DNA from: Puniceibacterium antarcticum
GTDB lineage: Bacteria > Pseudomonadota > Alphaproteobacteria > Rhodobacterales > Rhodobacteraceae
Assembly (NCBI RefSeq): GCF_002760615.1
Contig: NZ_AWWI01000117.1
Location: 1-52,333 of the forward strand
DNA length: 52,333 nt
Reading direction: 5' to 3'
Made by a program: the position numbers and the translations under genes
Notes under the pieces: model-generated
Seen by the model: the letters and a program-made list of their open reading frames with translations, nothing else
Databases searched by the model: none
What the model was told of the DNA's origin: nothing
Part shown: piece by piece, positions 25,598-34,381 of the stretch
How positions within the stretch are numbered: the stretch's first letter is position 1
Layout: the number at the start of each line of letters is the position of its first letter

Positions 25598-25624
25598 CCG
25601 CTTCCTTGCGAAGCGGTTTTTTTT
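25598..25624 (+). terminator. Plus-strand intrinsic terminator shape inside the aapJ leader
   Basis: On the plus strand CCGCTTC (25598-25604), loop CTTGC, GAAGCGG (25610-25616) and eight T (25617-25624) form a textbook rho-independent terminator. No plus-strand gene ends here; it lies 21 bp before the aapJ start on the opposite strand, where it reads as an A-run followed by a hairpin. Confidence 0.6.
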
Positions 25625-25682
25625 CTCCGGCCCATTGGGCCGCAAAGACCAAAGCAGGGACCCTCCCCCCTTTGTGTGACCA

Positions 25683-25712
25683 ATTGTGGTCGGATTCATA
25701 TTTGAAGGTCAA
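25683..25712 (-). promoter_or_regulatory. Candidate aapJ promoter
   Basis: On the minus strand TTGACC (25712-25707) and CACAAT (25688-25683) are spaced by 18 bp, about 105 bp before the aapJ ATG. The -10 match is only moderate. Confidence 0.3.
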
Positions 25713-25774
25713 GCGTGATGCCTAGTAAAAAGGCGACTTGGCACATGCTTTACCAAGCGTCAGCCCTCAGGCAG

Positions 25775-26494
25775 TCACTTTGTCGGTTTCTGCGAGAGCA
25801 AAAAGAACTTCTGCGCCTGCAAAAAGGCCGCGCGTTTCAGTTCTGCAATCTCCTGCGCCTCTTCATCTGCGCCCCAGAGGTCCTGTTGCCAGTCTTCGTC
25901 GATGCGGGACAGGGTCCAGAGGTCAGAGGCGGGCGCCTGTTCGGATACTGCCGCGAATCCCAGCACCAGAGAGCCGGTCAGCGACACTAGGTCGTGAAAG
26001 GCGGCCAGTGCAAAGGGGTCCAGCGCATGGACCTGGCGGCGCAGGGTCTGCAACGCGTCTGGGTGCTGCGGGGCGTGCATGAGACCCGCTCGAGGCGCTA
26101 AGCGCGCGCCAAGCTGCATTTCGGCCCAATCGAGCATCGGATCCCACGCGGCCGCCTGCCGCACGACCAGTTCGACGGGGCTTTCGGCGCGGTAGCACAG
26201 CAGGTCACTGTCACCGTAGGCGGCCAGCATGTCAGCGACTTCGCCGTGCTGGATGCGCACCTTGTCGATGGCGGCATTTGCGCCCCGGGTGAAGGGCATT
26301 GAGGTCGGATCAATCTTGTCGCCCTGCGCGTCCCATTCAGCGGCAATGGCCTGCGCCAGTGCCGGGGTTGGCACCACAAGCGCTGCCTTGGCCGGGGTCT
26401 TGACCGGGCGACCGTCCAGCGCGACGGCAAAGCCGCCTTCGGCTTTTGTCACTTCGGAGGCGGTCCAGAACCGTTTTGGGGCCCATTCGCTCAT
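25775..26494 (-). CDS. ATP12 family chaperone (F1-ATPase assembly)
   Basis: The 239 aa protein is an alphaproteobacterial ATP12. It starts KRFWTASEVTKAEGGFAVALDGRPVKTPAK and has the conserved AAEWDAQGDKIDP segment, SDLLCYRAESP, and WDPMLDWAEMQLGARL. Mitochondrial Atp12 binds the F1 alpha subunit during ATP synthase assembly; the bacterial homologue is presumed similar. It is the last gene of a run crcB-rlu-HAD-atp12 and overlaps the HAD gene by 4 bp. Confidence 0.93.
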   Translation of the reverse strand: MSEWAPKRFWTASEVTKAEGGFAVALDGRPVKTPAKAALVVPTPALAQAIAAEWDAQGDKIDPTSMPFTRGANAAIDKVRIQHGEVADMLAAYGDSDLLCYRAESPVELVVRQAAAWDPMLDWAEMQLGARLAPRAGLMHAPQHPDALQTLRRQVHALDPFALAAFHDLVSLTGSLVLGFAAVSEQAPASDLWTLSRIDEDWQQDLWGADEEAQEIAELKRAAFLQAQKFFLLSQKPTK

Positions 26495-27189
26495 GCCATC
26501 TGCTCCCAGATCTGTTGCAAGAGGCCGGGCAGCAGGCGGATGTCGTCGAGGATGATATGTGCATCCTTCAGGCGGGCGCGGTCATGATAGCCCCAGCCCA
26601 CACCAATGGCGAGCATCCCCGCCGACCGTGCCATTTCCATGTCGTAACTTGTGTCCCCCACCATCACCGCGCGATGCGCCGCAACCCCGGTTTCCGCAAG
26701 GGCGCTTTTCAACATCGCGGGGTGGGGTTTGGAGGGGTGATTGTCCGCCACCTGCTGAGTTACGAACAGATGACGCAGGTCGTGACCATCCAGCAGCCTG
26801 TCCAGGCCCCGGCGCGATTTGCCGGTGGCGACACCGAGCAGCAGTTCGGGGATGGCGTGCATCTCTTCCAACACCTTGCGCACGTGAGGATAAAGCGGCG
26901 AAGACGCCTCGACCCCGTTTTCGGCGCGCAGGTCCGTGTAGGCGGCCTTGTAGCCGGCGACCAGATCACGCCGCAGCGGCGTCGCAATGCCGGGCACAAG
27001 CACGGTCATCGCCTCTGGCAGGGACAGCCCGACGATACCAAGGATATCGTCGCGGCCGGGCACCGCGAGATCAGCCGAGGCAAAGGCGGCGGTCATCGCG
27101 GCAAGGATATCCGCCTGACTGTCGACCAGCGTGCCGTCGACGTCGAACACCACCAGACGCAGCTCAGCCAGTTTAGGATCCTTGGCCAT
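26491..27189 (-). CDS. HAD-superfamily hydrolase (phosphoglycolate-phosphatase-like)
   Basis: The 232 aa protein has HAD motif I VFDVDGTLVDSQ (nucleophile and acid/base Asp), a helical cap, motif II/III region GVATGKSRRGLDRLL and motif IV MVGDTSYDMEMARSAG. The layout matches phosphoglycolate phosphatase and other subfamily IA enzymes, but the substrate cannot be decided. It shares one base with the pseudouridine synthase gene and overlaps atp12 by 4 bp, so the three are translationally linked. Confidence 0.9.
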   Translation of the reverse strand: MAKDPKLAELRLVVFDVDGTLVDSQADILAAMTAAFASADLAVPGRDDILGIVGLSLPEAMTVLVPGIATPLRRDLVAGYKAAYTDLRAENGVEASSPLYPHVRKVLEEMHAIPELLLGVATGKSRRGLDRLLDGHDLRHLFVTQQVADNHPSKPHPAMLKSALAETGVAAHRAVMVGDTSYDMEMARSAGMLAIGVGWGYHDRARLKDAHIILDDIRLLPGLLQQIWEQMA

Positions 27190-28229
27190 CAGATCGCCTC
27201 GAACGGGTCTTCCTGGGCCAGATCTTCGGTCCAGCCGAAGGTGTCCCAGCTATGCGCCATGTGATCGGGCAGCGGCGCGGTCACAGTGATGATCTTGTGT
27301 GTCACGGGATGTTCGAAGCGCATCATCCGCGCATGCAGGTGCAGTTTCTTGGAAATGATGCCGCCCAGCTGGGCACCCCAGCCATCGCCCTGATTCTCTT
27401 GGCCAGAGCCGCCGTATTTGCCATCACCGATGATCGGATGGCCGATTTCGGCCATATGCGCGCGCAGCTGGTGGGTGCGGCCTGTCAGCGGTTCCATCGC
27501 GACCCAGGCAGCACGGCCCGCAACGCGGTAAAGCGTGGCATAGATCGTGTAGGCGCGTTTGGCATCCGGCGTGCTGTTCATGTCGCGCGGGTGGACGGCG
27601 ATCATCTTTTCGCCCTCACCGCCAGCGCCGCGACCGGCGGCCTTGACCAGACCATACTTGATCTCGCCCAGATAGGGCGTCGGCACCCCGGCGACGAGCG
27701 CCCAGTAAATCTTGCGCGTTTCCTTGTGCCGCATCGACGCGGTCAGCGCCTGTGCCGCAGCGCGGGTGCGCGCCAGCAGCAGAACACCGGATGTGTCCTT
27801 GTCCAGACGATGCACCAGACGCGGTTTTTCGTCGTAGTCGTATTGCAGCGCCACAGACAGCCCGTCCACATGGCGGGTCTGCTTGCTGCCGCCCTGGGTG
27901 GGCAGGCCTGCGGGCTTGTTGATCGCGATGACATGGTCGTCCTGATAAAGGACGATGTCGCGCATCAGCCGCGCGTCAGCCGAGGTGACCTCGGTCTTGG
28001 GGCCCGACTGGATCTGACCGGGATCGGGCAGCGGCGGTACGCGCACCTGTTGCCCCGCGACAAGCCGGGTGTTCGCCTTGACCCGCCCGCCATCAACGCG
28101 CAATTCGCCCTTGCGGCACATCTTTTCGATGCGCGTCTGGGCCAGATGCGGAAAGATGCGCCGCAGCCAGCGGTCCAGCCGCTGATCGCCATCATCCTGT
28201 GAAACCGTAAGTGTCTGTACCTGGCTCAT
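27189..28229 (-). CDS. RluA-family pseudouridine synthase (RluC/RluD-like)
   Basis: The start is ATG 28229 (MSQVQTLTVSQDDGDQRLDR), overlapping the crcB stop in an ATGA; a further upstream ATG at 28253 is inside crcB. The 346 aa protein has an N-terminal S4 RNA-binding domain (about 14-70) and a catalytic domain with the HRLDKDTSG motif, whose Asp makes pseudouridine. The GRTHQLRAHMAEIGHPIIGD motif follows. The target is likely 23S rRNA. Presence of S4 favours RluC/RluD over RluA. Confidence 0.92.
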   Translation of the reverse strand: MSQVQTLTVSQDDGDQRLDRWLRRIFPHLAQTRIEKMCRKGELRVDGGRVKANTRLVAGQQVRVPPLPDPGQIQSGPKTEVTSADARLMRDIVLYQDDHVIAINKPAGLPTQGGSKQTRHVDGLSVALQYDYDEKPRLVHRLDKDTSGVLLLARTRAAAQALTASMRHKETRKIYWALVAGVPTPYLGEIKYGLVKAAGRGAGGEGEKMIAVHPRDMNSTPDAKRAYTIYATLYRVAGRAAWVAMEPLTGRTHQLRAHMAEIGHPIIGDGKYGGSGQENQGDGWGAQLGGIISKKLHLHARMMRFEHPVTHKIITVTAPLPDHMAHSWDTFGWTEDLAQEDPFEAI

Positions 28230-28603
28230 GCCAATATCCCCCGCGCGACCCACAGGCCCGCCATAAGTGCAGCTAAGGATAGGATCACAGAGGCCAGCAC
28301 ATACCCCGCCGCAAGTCCGACGGCACCCCGTTCATACATGCTGATCGCATCCAGCGAGAAGGCCGAGAAGGTTGTGAAACCGCCCAGGAATCCCGTCATC
28401 AAAAGGGGCGCATAGCGGTTTCCGCCGGTCTGCGCCAGTGCCACCACGACAACACCCATCAGAAAGGAGCCGACAATGTTGACCGTCAGCGTCCCCCAAG
28501 GGTAGCCCGCCCCCAGAATGCGGATCGTGGCCAGCCCCGTCAGATAGCGTGACGAAGCCCCCAAGGCGCCGCCCAAGGCGACCTGTATCAGCGTGAAAAC
28601 CAT
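28226..28603 (-). CDS. crcB: Fluoride exporter CrcB/Fluc
   Basis: Counting from ATG 28603 (MVFTLIQVALGGALGA) gives 125 aa with four membrane helices, the usual Fluc size; ATG 28615 is an alternative. Diagnostic features are GGALGASSRYL, the NIVGSFLMG segment with its conserved Asn, and the GFLGGFTTFSAFS motif lining the fluoride pore. It forms a dual-topology dimer that exports fluoride. No fluoride riboswitch is seen in the 60 bp upstream. It follows rarA by about 60 bp. Confidence 0.93.
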   Translation of the reverse strand: MVFTLIQVALGGALGASSRYLTGLATIRILGAGYPWGTLTVNIVGSFLMGVVVVALAQTGGNRYAPLLMTGFLGGFTTFSAFSLDAISMYERGAVGLAAGYVLASVILSLAALMAGLWVARGILA

Positions 28604-28663
28604 GCCCGGGTGCATCGCGCCTGAGGGGTCAAATGTCAAGCAAAGGCGCCTGTTGCGGCGGTT

Positions 28664-29977
28664 TCAGCCCTTTGTCTGCTGGCGTTTGGCCCGCAGATTG
28701 TTGAAATAGTCCACGCGTTTTTTCAGATCTCGTTCGAACCCGCGCTCGACCGGTTCATAAAACACCGTGCGACCCATGCTTTCGGGGAAATAGTCCTGCC
28801 CGGAAAAGGCATCCTCGGCGCTGTGGTCATAGGAATAGCCGTCGGAATAGCCGAGATCCTTCATCAGCGCCGTGGGGGCGTTCAGGATGTGTTTGGGCGG
28901 GGAGACTGAGCCGGTGGCCTTGGCGGCCTTGCGCGCGGCCTTGTAGGCGCCGTAGACCGCATTGGATTTCGGCGCGAGGGCGAGGTAGACGACCGCCTGT
29001 GCCAGCGCAAGTTCGCCTTCGGGTGAGCCAAGCCGCTGATACGTCTCCCACCCCTGCAAACAGACGGCCTGCGCCTGCGGATCAGCAAGGCCGATATCCT
29101 CGACCGCCATGCGGGTGATGCGCCGGGCGAGGAAGCGGGGATCTTCGCCGCCCTCCAGCATCCGCGCGAACCAGTACAGCGCGGCGTCGGGGTCAGAGCC
29201 GCGCACCGATTTGTGCAGGGCGGAGATCAGGTTGTAATGACTTTCCCCGGACTTGTCGTGCTGCGCTGCACGCCGCATGAGGCGGGTGGTCAGCTGATCG
29301 ATGCCGAGCTTGCCCTCCACCTTCCAGGCGGCCACCTGTTCGATCAGGTTCAGCAGGGCGCGGCCATCGCCATCCGACATCTCAAGCAGCGCCTCGCGCG
29401 CCGGACCGTCGAGCGGCAGGGCGCGGGCCAGTTCCTTTTCCGCCCGCTGGGCGAGGAGTTCGAGTTCGCCCAGTGTCAGCCGTTCCAGCACAAGCACCTG
29501 CGCGCGGCTGAGCAAGGCGGCGTTGAGTTCAAACGACGGGTTTTCCGTGGTGGCGCCGACTAGCAGGATCGTGCCATCCTCCATATGCGGCAGAAAGCCG
29601 TCCTGCTGCGCCTTGTTGAAGCGGTGGATTTCATCCACGAACAGCAGTGTACCCTGCCCGTTCTGGCGACGATGCTTGGCCGCGTCGAAGACCTTGCGCA
29701 GTTCCGGCACGCCGGTGAAGATCGCGCTGATCTGGACAAAGTGCATGTCCGTCTCATCCGCCAACAGACGTGCAATGGTGGTCTTGCCCACCCCCGGCGG
29801 CCCCCAGAACACCAGCGAGCCGAGCGAATGCGAGGCCAGCATCACGCCCAAAGGCCCCTCTGGGCCGATGACCTTTTGCTGGCCGATCACCTCGGCCAGC
29901 GTCCGGGGCCGCAGGCGGTCGGCCAATGGGCGCGGGGCATTGTCCGGAACAGGGGGGCTTTCGAAAAGATCGGCCAT
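28664..29977 (-). CDS. rarA: Replication-associated recombination ATPase RarA/MgsA
   Basis: The 437 aa AAA+ protein starts RPLADRLRPRTLAEVIGQQ, then Walker A WGPPGVGKTT, Walker B LLFVDEIHRFNKAQQD, sensor 1 LVGATTENPSFELN and LLSRAQVLVLERL. The C-terminal tetramerisation part contains GSDPDAALYWFARMLEGGEDP and the NAVYGAYKAA region. RarA acts at stalled replication forks. It follows the Deg protease gene by 3 bp. Confidence 0.96.
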   Translation of the reverse strand: MADLFESPPVPDNAPRPLADRLRPRTLAEVIGQQKVIGPEGPLGVMLASHSLGSLVFWGPPGVGKTTIARLLADETDMHFVQISAIFTGVPELRKVFDAAKHRRQNGQGTLLFVDEIHRFNKAQQDGFLPHMEDGTILLVGATTENPSFELNAALLSRAQVLVLERLTLGELELLAQRAEKELARALPLDGPAREALLEMSDGDGRALLNLIEQVAAWKVEGKLGIDQLTTRLMRRAAQHDKSGESHYNLISALHKSVRGSDPDAALYWFARMLEGGEDPRFLARRITRMAVEDIGLADPQAQAVCLQGWETYQRLGSPEGELALAQAVVYLALAPKSNAVYGAYKAARKAAKATGSVSPPKHILNAPTALMKDLGYSDGYSYDHSAEDAFSGQDYFPESMGRTVFYEPVERGFERDLKKRVDYFNNLRAKRQQTKG

Positions 29978-29980
29978 GGC

Positions 29981-31360
29981 TCAGACCCGGAACCGGATCT
30001 GAGCAAGCTGCCCGCCGCGCAGAATCTCAAGCGTCACGCGCGATCCGGCCCGGCGCAGGGCTGTGCCCACCCGATCCGCCGCCTCGATGGCCTGATCGTT
30101 GACGCTGCGCAGGATATCGCCAGCCTGCAGCCCGATGCGCAGGCCGTAGGGGCCGGGATCCAGCACCAGCACACCTTTTGACGCCAGCGGCAAACCGGTT
30201 TCGGCCAACACACCCGGGTTGATGTTGGACAGATGCAGCCCCGGCAGTACCTCGCGCGCGCCCAGGGTCTGCGCGTCCCGCGCCGGAACCTCGGGGGCGG
30301 CGATCATGTCGACCACAACCGTCTCTGCCGTGTCGCCGCGCAGACGCGTCACCTTGGCCGTGGCGCCCAGACCACGGATCGACATGCGATAGATCATCTC
30401 GGGCGGGGTGTTCACCGGCTGGCCGTCCACAGCGGTGATCACATCACCCACCTCGATCCCGGCGGTGCGGAAGGGGCTGTCGGGATGCAGTTCGGACACG
30501 ACCACCCCACCCGGCACAACCAGCCCTAGGCTTTCCGACAGATCCGCATCCACCGGCTGCCCTGAAATGCCCGCCCAGGGACGTTCGAACCGGTCGGTGC
30601 CGCTGCGGGCCTGATCGACGAACTGCGCAACCAGTGCTGCCGGAATGGCAAAGCCGATGCCGTTCGATCCGCCCGAACGGCTGAGGATAGAGGTGTTCAC
30701 CCCGATGAGCCGCCCCTGAACGTCGATCAGGGCACCGCCGGAATTGCCTGGATTGATCGGCGCATCGGTCTGGATGAAATAGCCGCGCGTGTTGCCTGTG
30801 GCCGTGCCGGACCGTGCAAGACCCGAGACGATGCCGCTGGTCACCGTCTGCCCGACGCCAAAGGGATTGCCGATGGCAAGAACCAGTTCGCCCACCTCGA
30901 CCGTGTCGCTGTCGCGCAGATCGAGATGTGGCATGTCCGTCGCGCCGTCGAGCTTGAGGATGGCGAGATCGCTTTCCTCATCCCCCAGCAACACGGTTGC
31001 GGAATATTCGCGCCGGTCGTTCAGCACCACGCGGATGTCCGTCGCCTGCCCCACCACATGGTAGTTCGAAACCACATAGCCGTCCCCCGACAGGATCACG
31101 CCCGAACCGAGCGAGTTCTGCACCCTTGGCCGTCCTGCGCCGAAGTCTCTGAAAAAGTTGCCAAAAACCGGATCGTCCAGAAAGGGCGAGCGCGCCTGTA
31201 CCACGCGGCTGGCGTATATGTTCACCACGGCCGGGGCCGCCGCGCGGACCAGCGGCGCAAAGCTCAGGGATATTTCCGCCTGAGACCCCGGCACCTTCTG
31301 AACCTGTGCCGACAGGCTCGTCGCCAGAAGCATGAATGAAATCAGAATGATGCGGAACAT
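29981..31360 (-). CDS. Deg/HtrA-type periplasmic serine protease
   Basis: The 459 aa protein has a signal peptide (about 1-19), a trypsin-like domain with the complete triad His101 (VVSNYHVVGQ), Asp131 (DEESDLAILKL) and Ser207 (NPGNSGGALI), and two PDZ domains (about 265-350 and 370-455; first GLVVPGGVVVSEL). It degrades or refolds damaged envelope proteins, as DegP/DegQ. It is the first gene of a minus-strand run with rarA 3 bp downstream. The Q-linker of DegP is short, so DegQ/DegS-like behaviour is possible. Confidence 0.93.
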   Translation of the reverse strand: MFRIILISFMLLATSLSAQVQKVPGSQAEISLSFAPLVRAAAPAVVNIYASRVVQARSPFLDDPVFGNFFRDFGAGRPRVQNSLGSGVILSGDGYVVSNYHVVGQATDIRVVLNDRREYSATVLLGDEESDLAILKLDGATDMPHLDLRDSDTVEVGELVLAIGNPFGVGQTVTSGIVSGLARSGTATGNTRGYFIQTDAPINPGNSGGALIDVQGRLIGVNTSILSRSGGSNGIGFAIPAALVAQFVDQARSGTDRFERPWAGISGQPVDADLSESLGLVVPGGVVVSELHPDSPFRTAGIEVGDVITAVDGQPVNTPPEMIYRMSIRGLGATAKVTRLRGDTAETVVVDMIAAPEVPARDAQTLGAREVLPGLHLSNINPGVLAETGLPLASKGVLVLDPGPYGLRIGLQAGDILRSVNDQAIEAADRVGTALRRAGSRVTLEILRGGQLAQIRFRV

Positions 31361-31493
31361 ATGCGGTCTCCCTCAGGGTTCAGATATGCGCCCCGGGGGC
31401 ACTGATTGCAAGGCTGGGGCATGGGCACGGCCCCCTGCTTCTTCTCTTTCCAAATACGCAACTGCACCACGCCGCAACCGGCGGGACGCCAAC

Positions 31494-31528
31494 GAAAAAG
31501 GCCCCCGCCAACAATGGCAAGGGCCTCT
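31494..31528 (-). terminator. Rho-independent terminator after rplQ
   Basis: On the minus strand GGCCC pairs with GGGCC, with an inner GCC/GGC and a short loop, then TTTTT. It begins about 24 bp after the rplQ stop and ends the alpha-operon transcript. Confidence 0.75.
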
Positions 31529-31551
31529 AAACTCTTGATCCTGAAAGGATC

Positions 31552-31968
31552 TTATGCGGCGGCTTCTTCGGCTGCGAGGCGGGCCTTGTCAGCCGCGCCT
31601 TTGGCGTCGACGTCGCGGTCGACGAATTCGATGATCGCCATCGGCGCCATGTCACCATAACGGAAACCGGCCTTCAGAACGCGGACGTAGCCACCCTGAC
31701 GTTCCGCATAGCGCGGGCCGAGGACTTCGAACAGCTTGGCAACGTGCATGTCCTGCTTGAGCTGGGCATTGGCCTGGCGACGGGCGTGAAGATCGCCGCG
31801 TTTTCCGAGGGTTACCAGCTTTTCGATCACGCGCTTAAGCTCTTTGGCTTTGGGCAGCGTGGTCTTGATCTGTTCGTGCTCGATGAGCGAGCCTGACATG
31901 TTGGCCCAGAGTGCCTTGCGGTGCTCGTGGGTCCGGTTCAGGCGGCGGTAGCCTTTTGCGTGACGCAT
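31552..31968 (-). CDS. rplQ: 50S ribosomal protein L17
   Basis: The 138 aa protein starts [20 protein letters not shown], diagnostic for L17, and continues with [20 protein letters not shown] and [15 protein letters not shown]. Its Ala/Glu-rich tail is common in alphaproteobacteria. It is the last gene of the alpha operon, followed by a terminator. The 192 bp between it and rpoA are unusually long and hold a hairpin and a phased repeat array. Confidence 0.97.
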   Translation of the reverse strand: MRHAKGYRRLNRTHEHRKALWANMSGSLIEHEQIKTTLPKAKELKRVIEKLVTLGKRGDLHARRQANAQLKQDMHVAKLFEVLGPRYAERQGGYVRVLKAGFRYGDMAPMAIIEFVDRDVDAKGAADKARLAAEEAAA

Positions 31969-32065
31969 TTTATGTCTCCTTTAAGCCTTATGTGGCTCTA
32001 TGCTTTGTCCGGGGCAAGATGCGTGTCTTGCCCGTCATTGGGGCGGATTTGCCCGGGTCGGGGTG

Positions 32066-32116
32066 GTATGGAAACCGTATGGATCGCGTATGGAAACCAT
32101 ATGGCTCCGGGTATGG
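32066..32116 (-). repeat. 11-bp-phased CCATACG array between rpoA and rplQ
   Basis: On the plus strand G/ATATGG cores start at 32066, 32077, 32088 and 32099, exactly 11 bp apart, with a fifth at 32111 (12 bp). On the minus strand, the direction of rplQ, these read CCATAC/T, as in the array before ttcA. The array ends 97 bp before the rplQ ATG. Confidence 0.75.
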
Positions 32117-32117
32117 A

Positions 32118-32139
32118 GAATGCCCCAAAAGGGGCATTC
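32118..32139 (-). terminator. Perfect 9-bp hairpin after rpoA
   Basis: Arms GAATGCCCC and GGGGCATTC enclose a 4-nt loop (TTTT on the minus strand), 21 bp after the rpoA stop. No U-run follows, so it may be a pause, processing or stabilising site rather than a full terminator. It abuts the phased CCATACG array. Confidence 0.5.
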
Positions 32140-32160
32140 CCGCATTCTGTTAAGCCAATC

Positions 32161-33177
32161 TTAGAAAGTATCTTCCATCTTCTTGGCAAGGTCTTCGATA
32201 TTGTCTGGCGGCCAGTCCTCGACATCCATGCCAAGGTGCAGACCCATGCCCGACAGAACCTCTTTGATCTCGTTCAGCGACTTGCGGCCAAAGTTCGGGG
32301 TGCGCAGCATCTCGGCTTCGGTTTTCTGAATCAGATCGCCGATGTAGACGATGTTGTCGTTCTTGAGGCAGTTTGCCGAACGGACGGAAAGTTCCAGCTC
32401 GTCCACCTTCTTGAGGAGGAGCGGGTTGAATTCCAGACCATCGTCATCATCCTGACGGTTGGCCGATTCCGGTTCGTCAAAGTTGACAAAGATCGACAGC
32501 TGGTCCTGAACGATGCGCGCAGCATAGGCCACGGCATCTTCGGGTGTCAGCGATCCGTCGGTTTCGATCTTCATGGTCAGCTTGTCATAATCCAGCACCT
32601 GGCCCTCGCGGGTGGGTTGGACGTCGTAAGCGACCTTTTTGACCGGCGAATAGATCGCATCGATCGGGATCATGCCGATGGGGGCATCTTCCGGCTTGTT
32701 CTTGTCAGCCGAAACATAACCCTTGCCGGTGTTCACAGTCAGTTCCATGAACAGATCCGCACCGTCGTCGAGGTGGCAGATCACGTGATCCTTGTTCAGG
32801 ATCTCGATACCGTTGGATTCGGAAATGTCACCGGCCTTGACCACGCCGGGGCCCTTGGCATTGATCGAAAGGCGTTTCGGCCCTTCGACTTCCATGCGCA
32901 GAGAAACACCCTTGAGGTTCAAAACGATGTCTGTCACGTCTTCACGGACACCGGCCACGGACGAGAATTCGTGCAGCACGTTGTCGATCTGCACAGAGGT
33001 GATGGCAGCCCCCTGCAGCGACGACAGAAGCACGCGCCGCAGCGCGTTTCCGAGGGTCAGACCAAAGCCGCGCTCAAGCGGTTCCGCGATGATGGTCGCG
33101 ACGCGGGTCGGATCATTGCCCGGCTTCACTTCAAGCTGCATTGGCTTGATCAGTTCAGCCCAGTTCTTGTGGATCAT
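32161..33177 (-). CDS. rpoA: DNA-directed RNA polymerase alpha subunit
   Basis: Start ATG 33177 follows GGAGG and gives [17 protein letters not shown], the standard alphaproteobacterial N-terminus, and 338 aa, the usual length. The N-terminal assembly domain includes [20 protein letters not shown]. The C-terminal domain (about 245-325) contains [16 protein letters not shown] and [17 protein letters not shown], which bind UP-element DNA and regulators. It follows rpsK by 113 bp. Confidence 0.98.
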   Translation of the reverse strand: MIHKNWAELIKPMQLEVKPGNDPTRVATIIAEPLERGFGLTLGNALRRVLLSSLQGAAITSVQIDNVLHEFSSVAGVREDVTDIVLNLKGVSLRMEVEGPKRLSINAKGPGVVKAGDISESNGIEILNKDHVICHLDDGADLFMELTVNTGKGYVSADKNKPEDAPIGMIPIDAIYSPVKKVAYDVQPTREGQVLDYDKLTMKIETDGSLTPEDAVAYAARIVQDQLSIFVNFDEPESANRQDDDDGLEFNPLLLKKVDELELSVRSANCLKNDNIVYIGDLIQKTEAEMLRTPNFGRKSLNEIKEVLSGMGLHLGMDVEDWPPDNIEDLAKKMEDTF

Positions 33178-33290
33178 ACGTCCCTCCATTCCTGCTTTTG
33201 CCTCATGTCCTAAAGGCAAAAACGCCCGAGGTTAAAATGACGGATTGGGGCCGTGCACACAGGCGCAGCCCCAACCAGAAGAGTGTGAAA

Positions 33291-33683
33291 TCAGACCCGG
33301 CGGCGTTTCGGCGGGCGGCAGCCGTTGTGGGCCATCGGGGTCACATCACGGATCGAAGTGATGTTGAAACCGACAGCTGCCAGAGCGCGCAGTGCGGATT
33401 CACGTCCCGAACCGGGGCCCTGCACTTCGACTTCGATGGTTTTCACGCCGTGTTCCTGAGCTTTCTTGCCGGCATCTTCGGCGGCGAGCTGAGCAGCGTA
33501 AGGTGTCGATTTACGCGACCCTTTGAAGCCCATGGTGCCGGCCGAGGACCATGCAATGGCATTGCCCTGCACGTCGGAGATCAGGATCTTGGTGTTGTTG
33601 AAAGAAGAATTCACATGCGCCACACCTGCGGCGATGTTCTTGGAGACTTTCTTCTTGCTTGCGCGTCTTGTATCGCGTGCCAT
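33291..33683 (-). CDS. rpsK: 30S ribosomal protein S11
   Basis: The 130 aa protein has [34 protein letters not shown] and the C-terminal [18 protein letters not shown]. The NG sequence in HNGCRPPK is the conserved site that can isomerise to isoaspartate in E. coli. It sits on the 30S platform near the mRNA exit. It follows rpsM by 15 bp. Confidence 0.98.
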   Translation of the reverse strand: MARDTRRASKKKVSKNIAAGVAHVNSSFNNTKILISDVQGNAIAWSSAGTMGFKGSRKSTPYAAQLAAEDAGKKAQEHGVKTIEVEVQGPGSGRESALRALAAVGFNITSIRDVTPMAHNGCRPPKRRRV

Positions 33684-33698
33684 GTTGTCAGCCCTCCC

Positions 33699-34067
33699 TT
33701 ATTTCTTCTTGCCAGCAATGGCCTTAGCGGGGCCTTTGCGGGTGCGAGCGTTGGTGTGGGTCCGCTGACCGCGAACCGGCAGGTTGCGGCGGTGACGCAG
33801 GCCACGGTAGCAGCCAAGGTCCATCAGACGCTTGATGTTCATCTGGGTCTCACGGCGCAGGTCGCCTTCGACGGTCAGGTTCGCATCGATATGCTCACGG
33901 ATGGAGAGCACTTCGGCGTCGGACAGTTCGTTCACGCGACGGGTTTCGTCGATGTTCACGGCTGTGCAGATTTCCTTGGCCAGCGAGGGGCCAATTCCGG
34001 TGATATAGGTGAGGGCGATCGGGACCCGTTTGTGGGTCGGGATGTTTACGCCGGCGATACGTGCCAC
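33699..34067 (-). CDS. rpsM: 30S ribosomal protein S13
   Basis: The 122 aa protein starts at a GTG (34067) 7 bp after [25 protein letters not shown], the helix-two-turn-helix middle and [18 protein letters not shown] identify S13, which contacts the P-site tRNA and S19 in the 30S head. It opens the alpha-operon segment; 314 bp separate it from adk, with a promoter-like pair upstream. Confidence 0.98.
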   Translation of the reverse strand: MARIAGVNIPTHKRVPIALTYITGIGPSLAKEICTAVNIDETRRVNELSDAEVLSIREHIDANLTVEGDLRRETQMNIKRLMDLGCYRGLRHRRNLPVRGQRTHTNARTRKGPAKAIAGKKK

Positions 34068-34381
34068 GTGTCATTCCTTTTCGTTGCGGGTCCGTAGCTC
34101 CAGACCCTTTTTTCACAACATCAGGCCCGTGGCAGGTGCCTGCGGGCTTTCGGCTGATCAGGTGTTCTTGCGAATTGAGGCGAAACAACCCGCAAAGGCG
34201 ATTCTCTTGCAGAGATAGGGGTGGGTATGGGGATTCGGAACAGGCGTCAAGTCCGATTGTGACGCATCCCCGCGACAACCTGCGACGGAGTGGGTCAGCG
34301 GCGACACAGCCCCCTGATTCAGGAAAGGGGAGCCGACCCGCAGACATCCATGAGGCGTCAGCGGATCAGCGGACGGCTGTG
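34068..34381. other. Leader and promoter region between adk and rpsM
   Basis: 314 bp without a gene. It carries a promoter-like pair (34222-34250, minus). A short stem GGGTC/GACCC (34088-34107) lies 20 bp before the rpsM start; on the plus strand this stem is followed by six T. A frame at 33895-34347 is a shadow of rpsM. Confidence 0.5.
34222..34250 (-). promoter_or_regulatory. Candidate promoter of the rpsM-rpsK-rpoA-rplQ unit
   Basis: On the minus strand TTGACG (34250-34245) and TACCCA (34227-34222) are spaced by 17 bp, about 155 bp before rpsM. The -35 is good and the -10 weak. Confidence 0.35.

Noticed and set aside
28604-28663. Fluoride riboswitch before crcB
   Set aside because: Only about 60 bp separate rarA and crcB and no crcB-motif fold is apparent.
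31921-33213. 430-codon plus-strand frame opposite rpoA
   Set aside because: Shadow of rpoA and its intergenic region; no independent motif.
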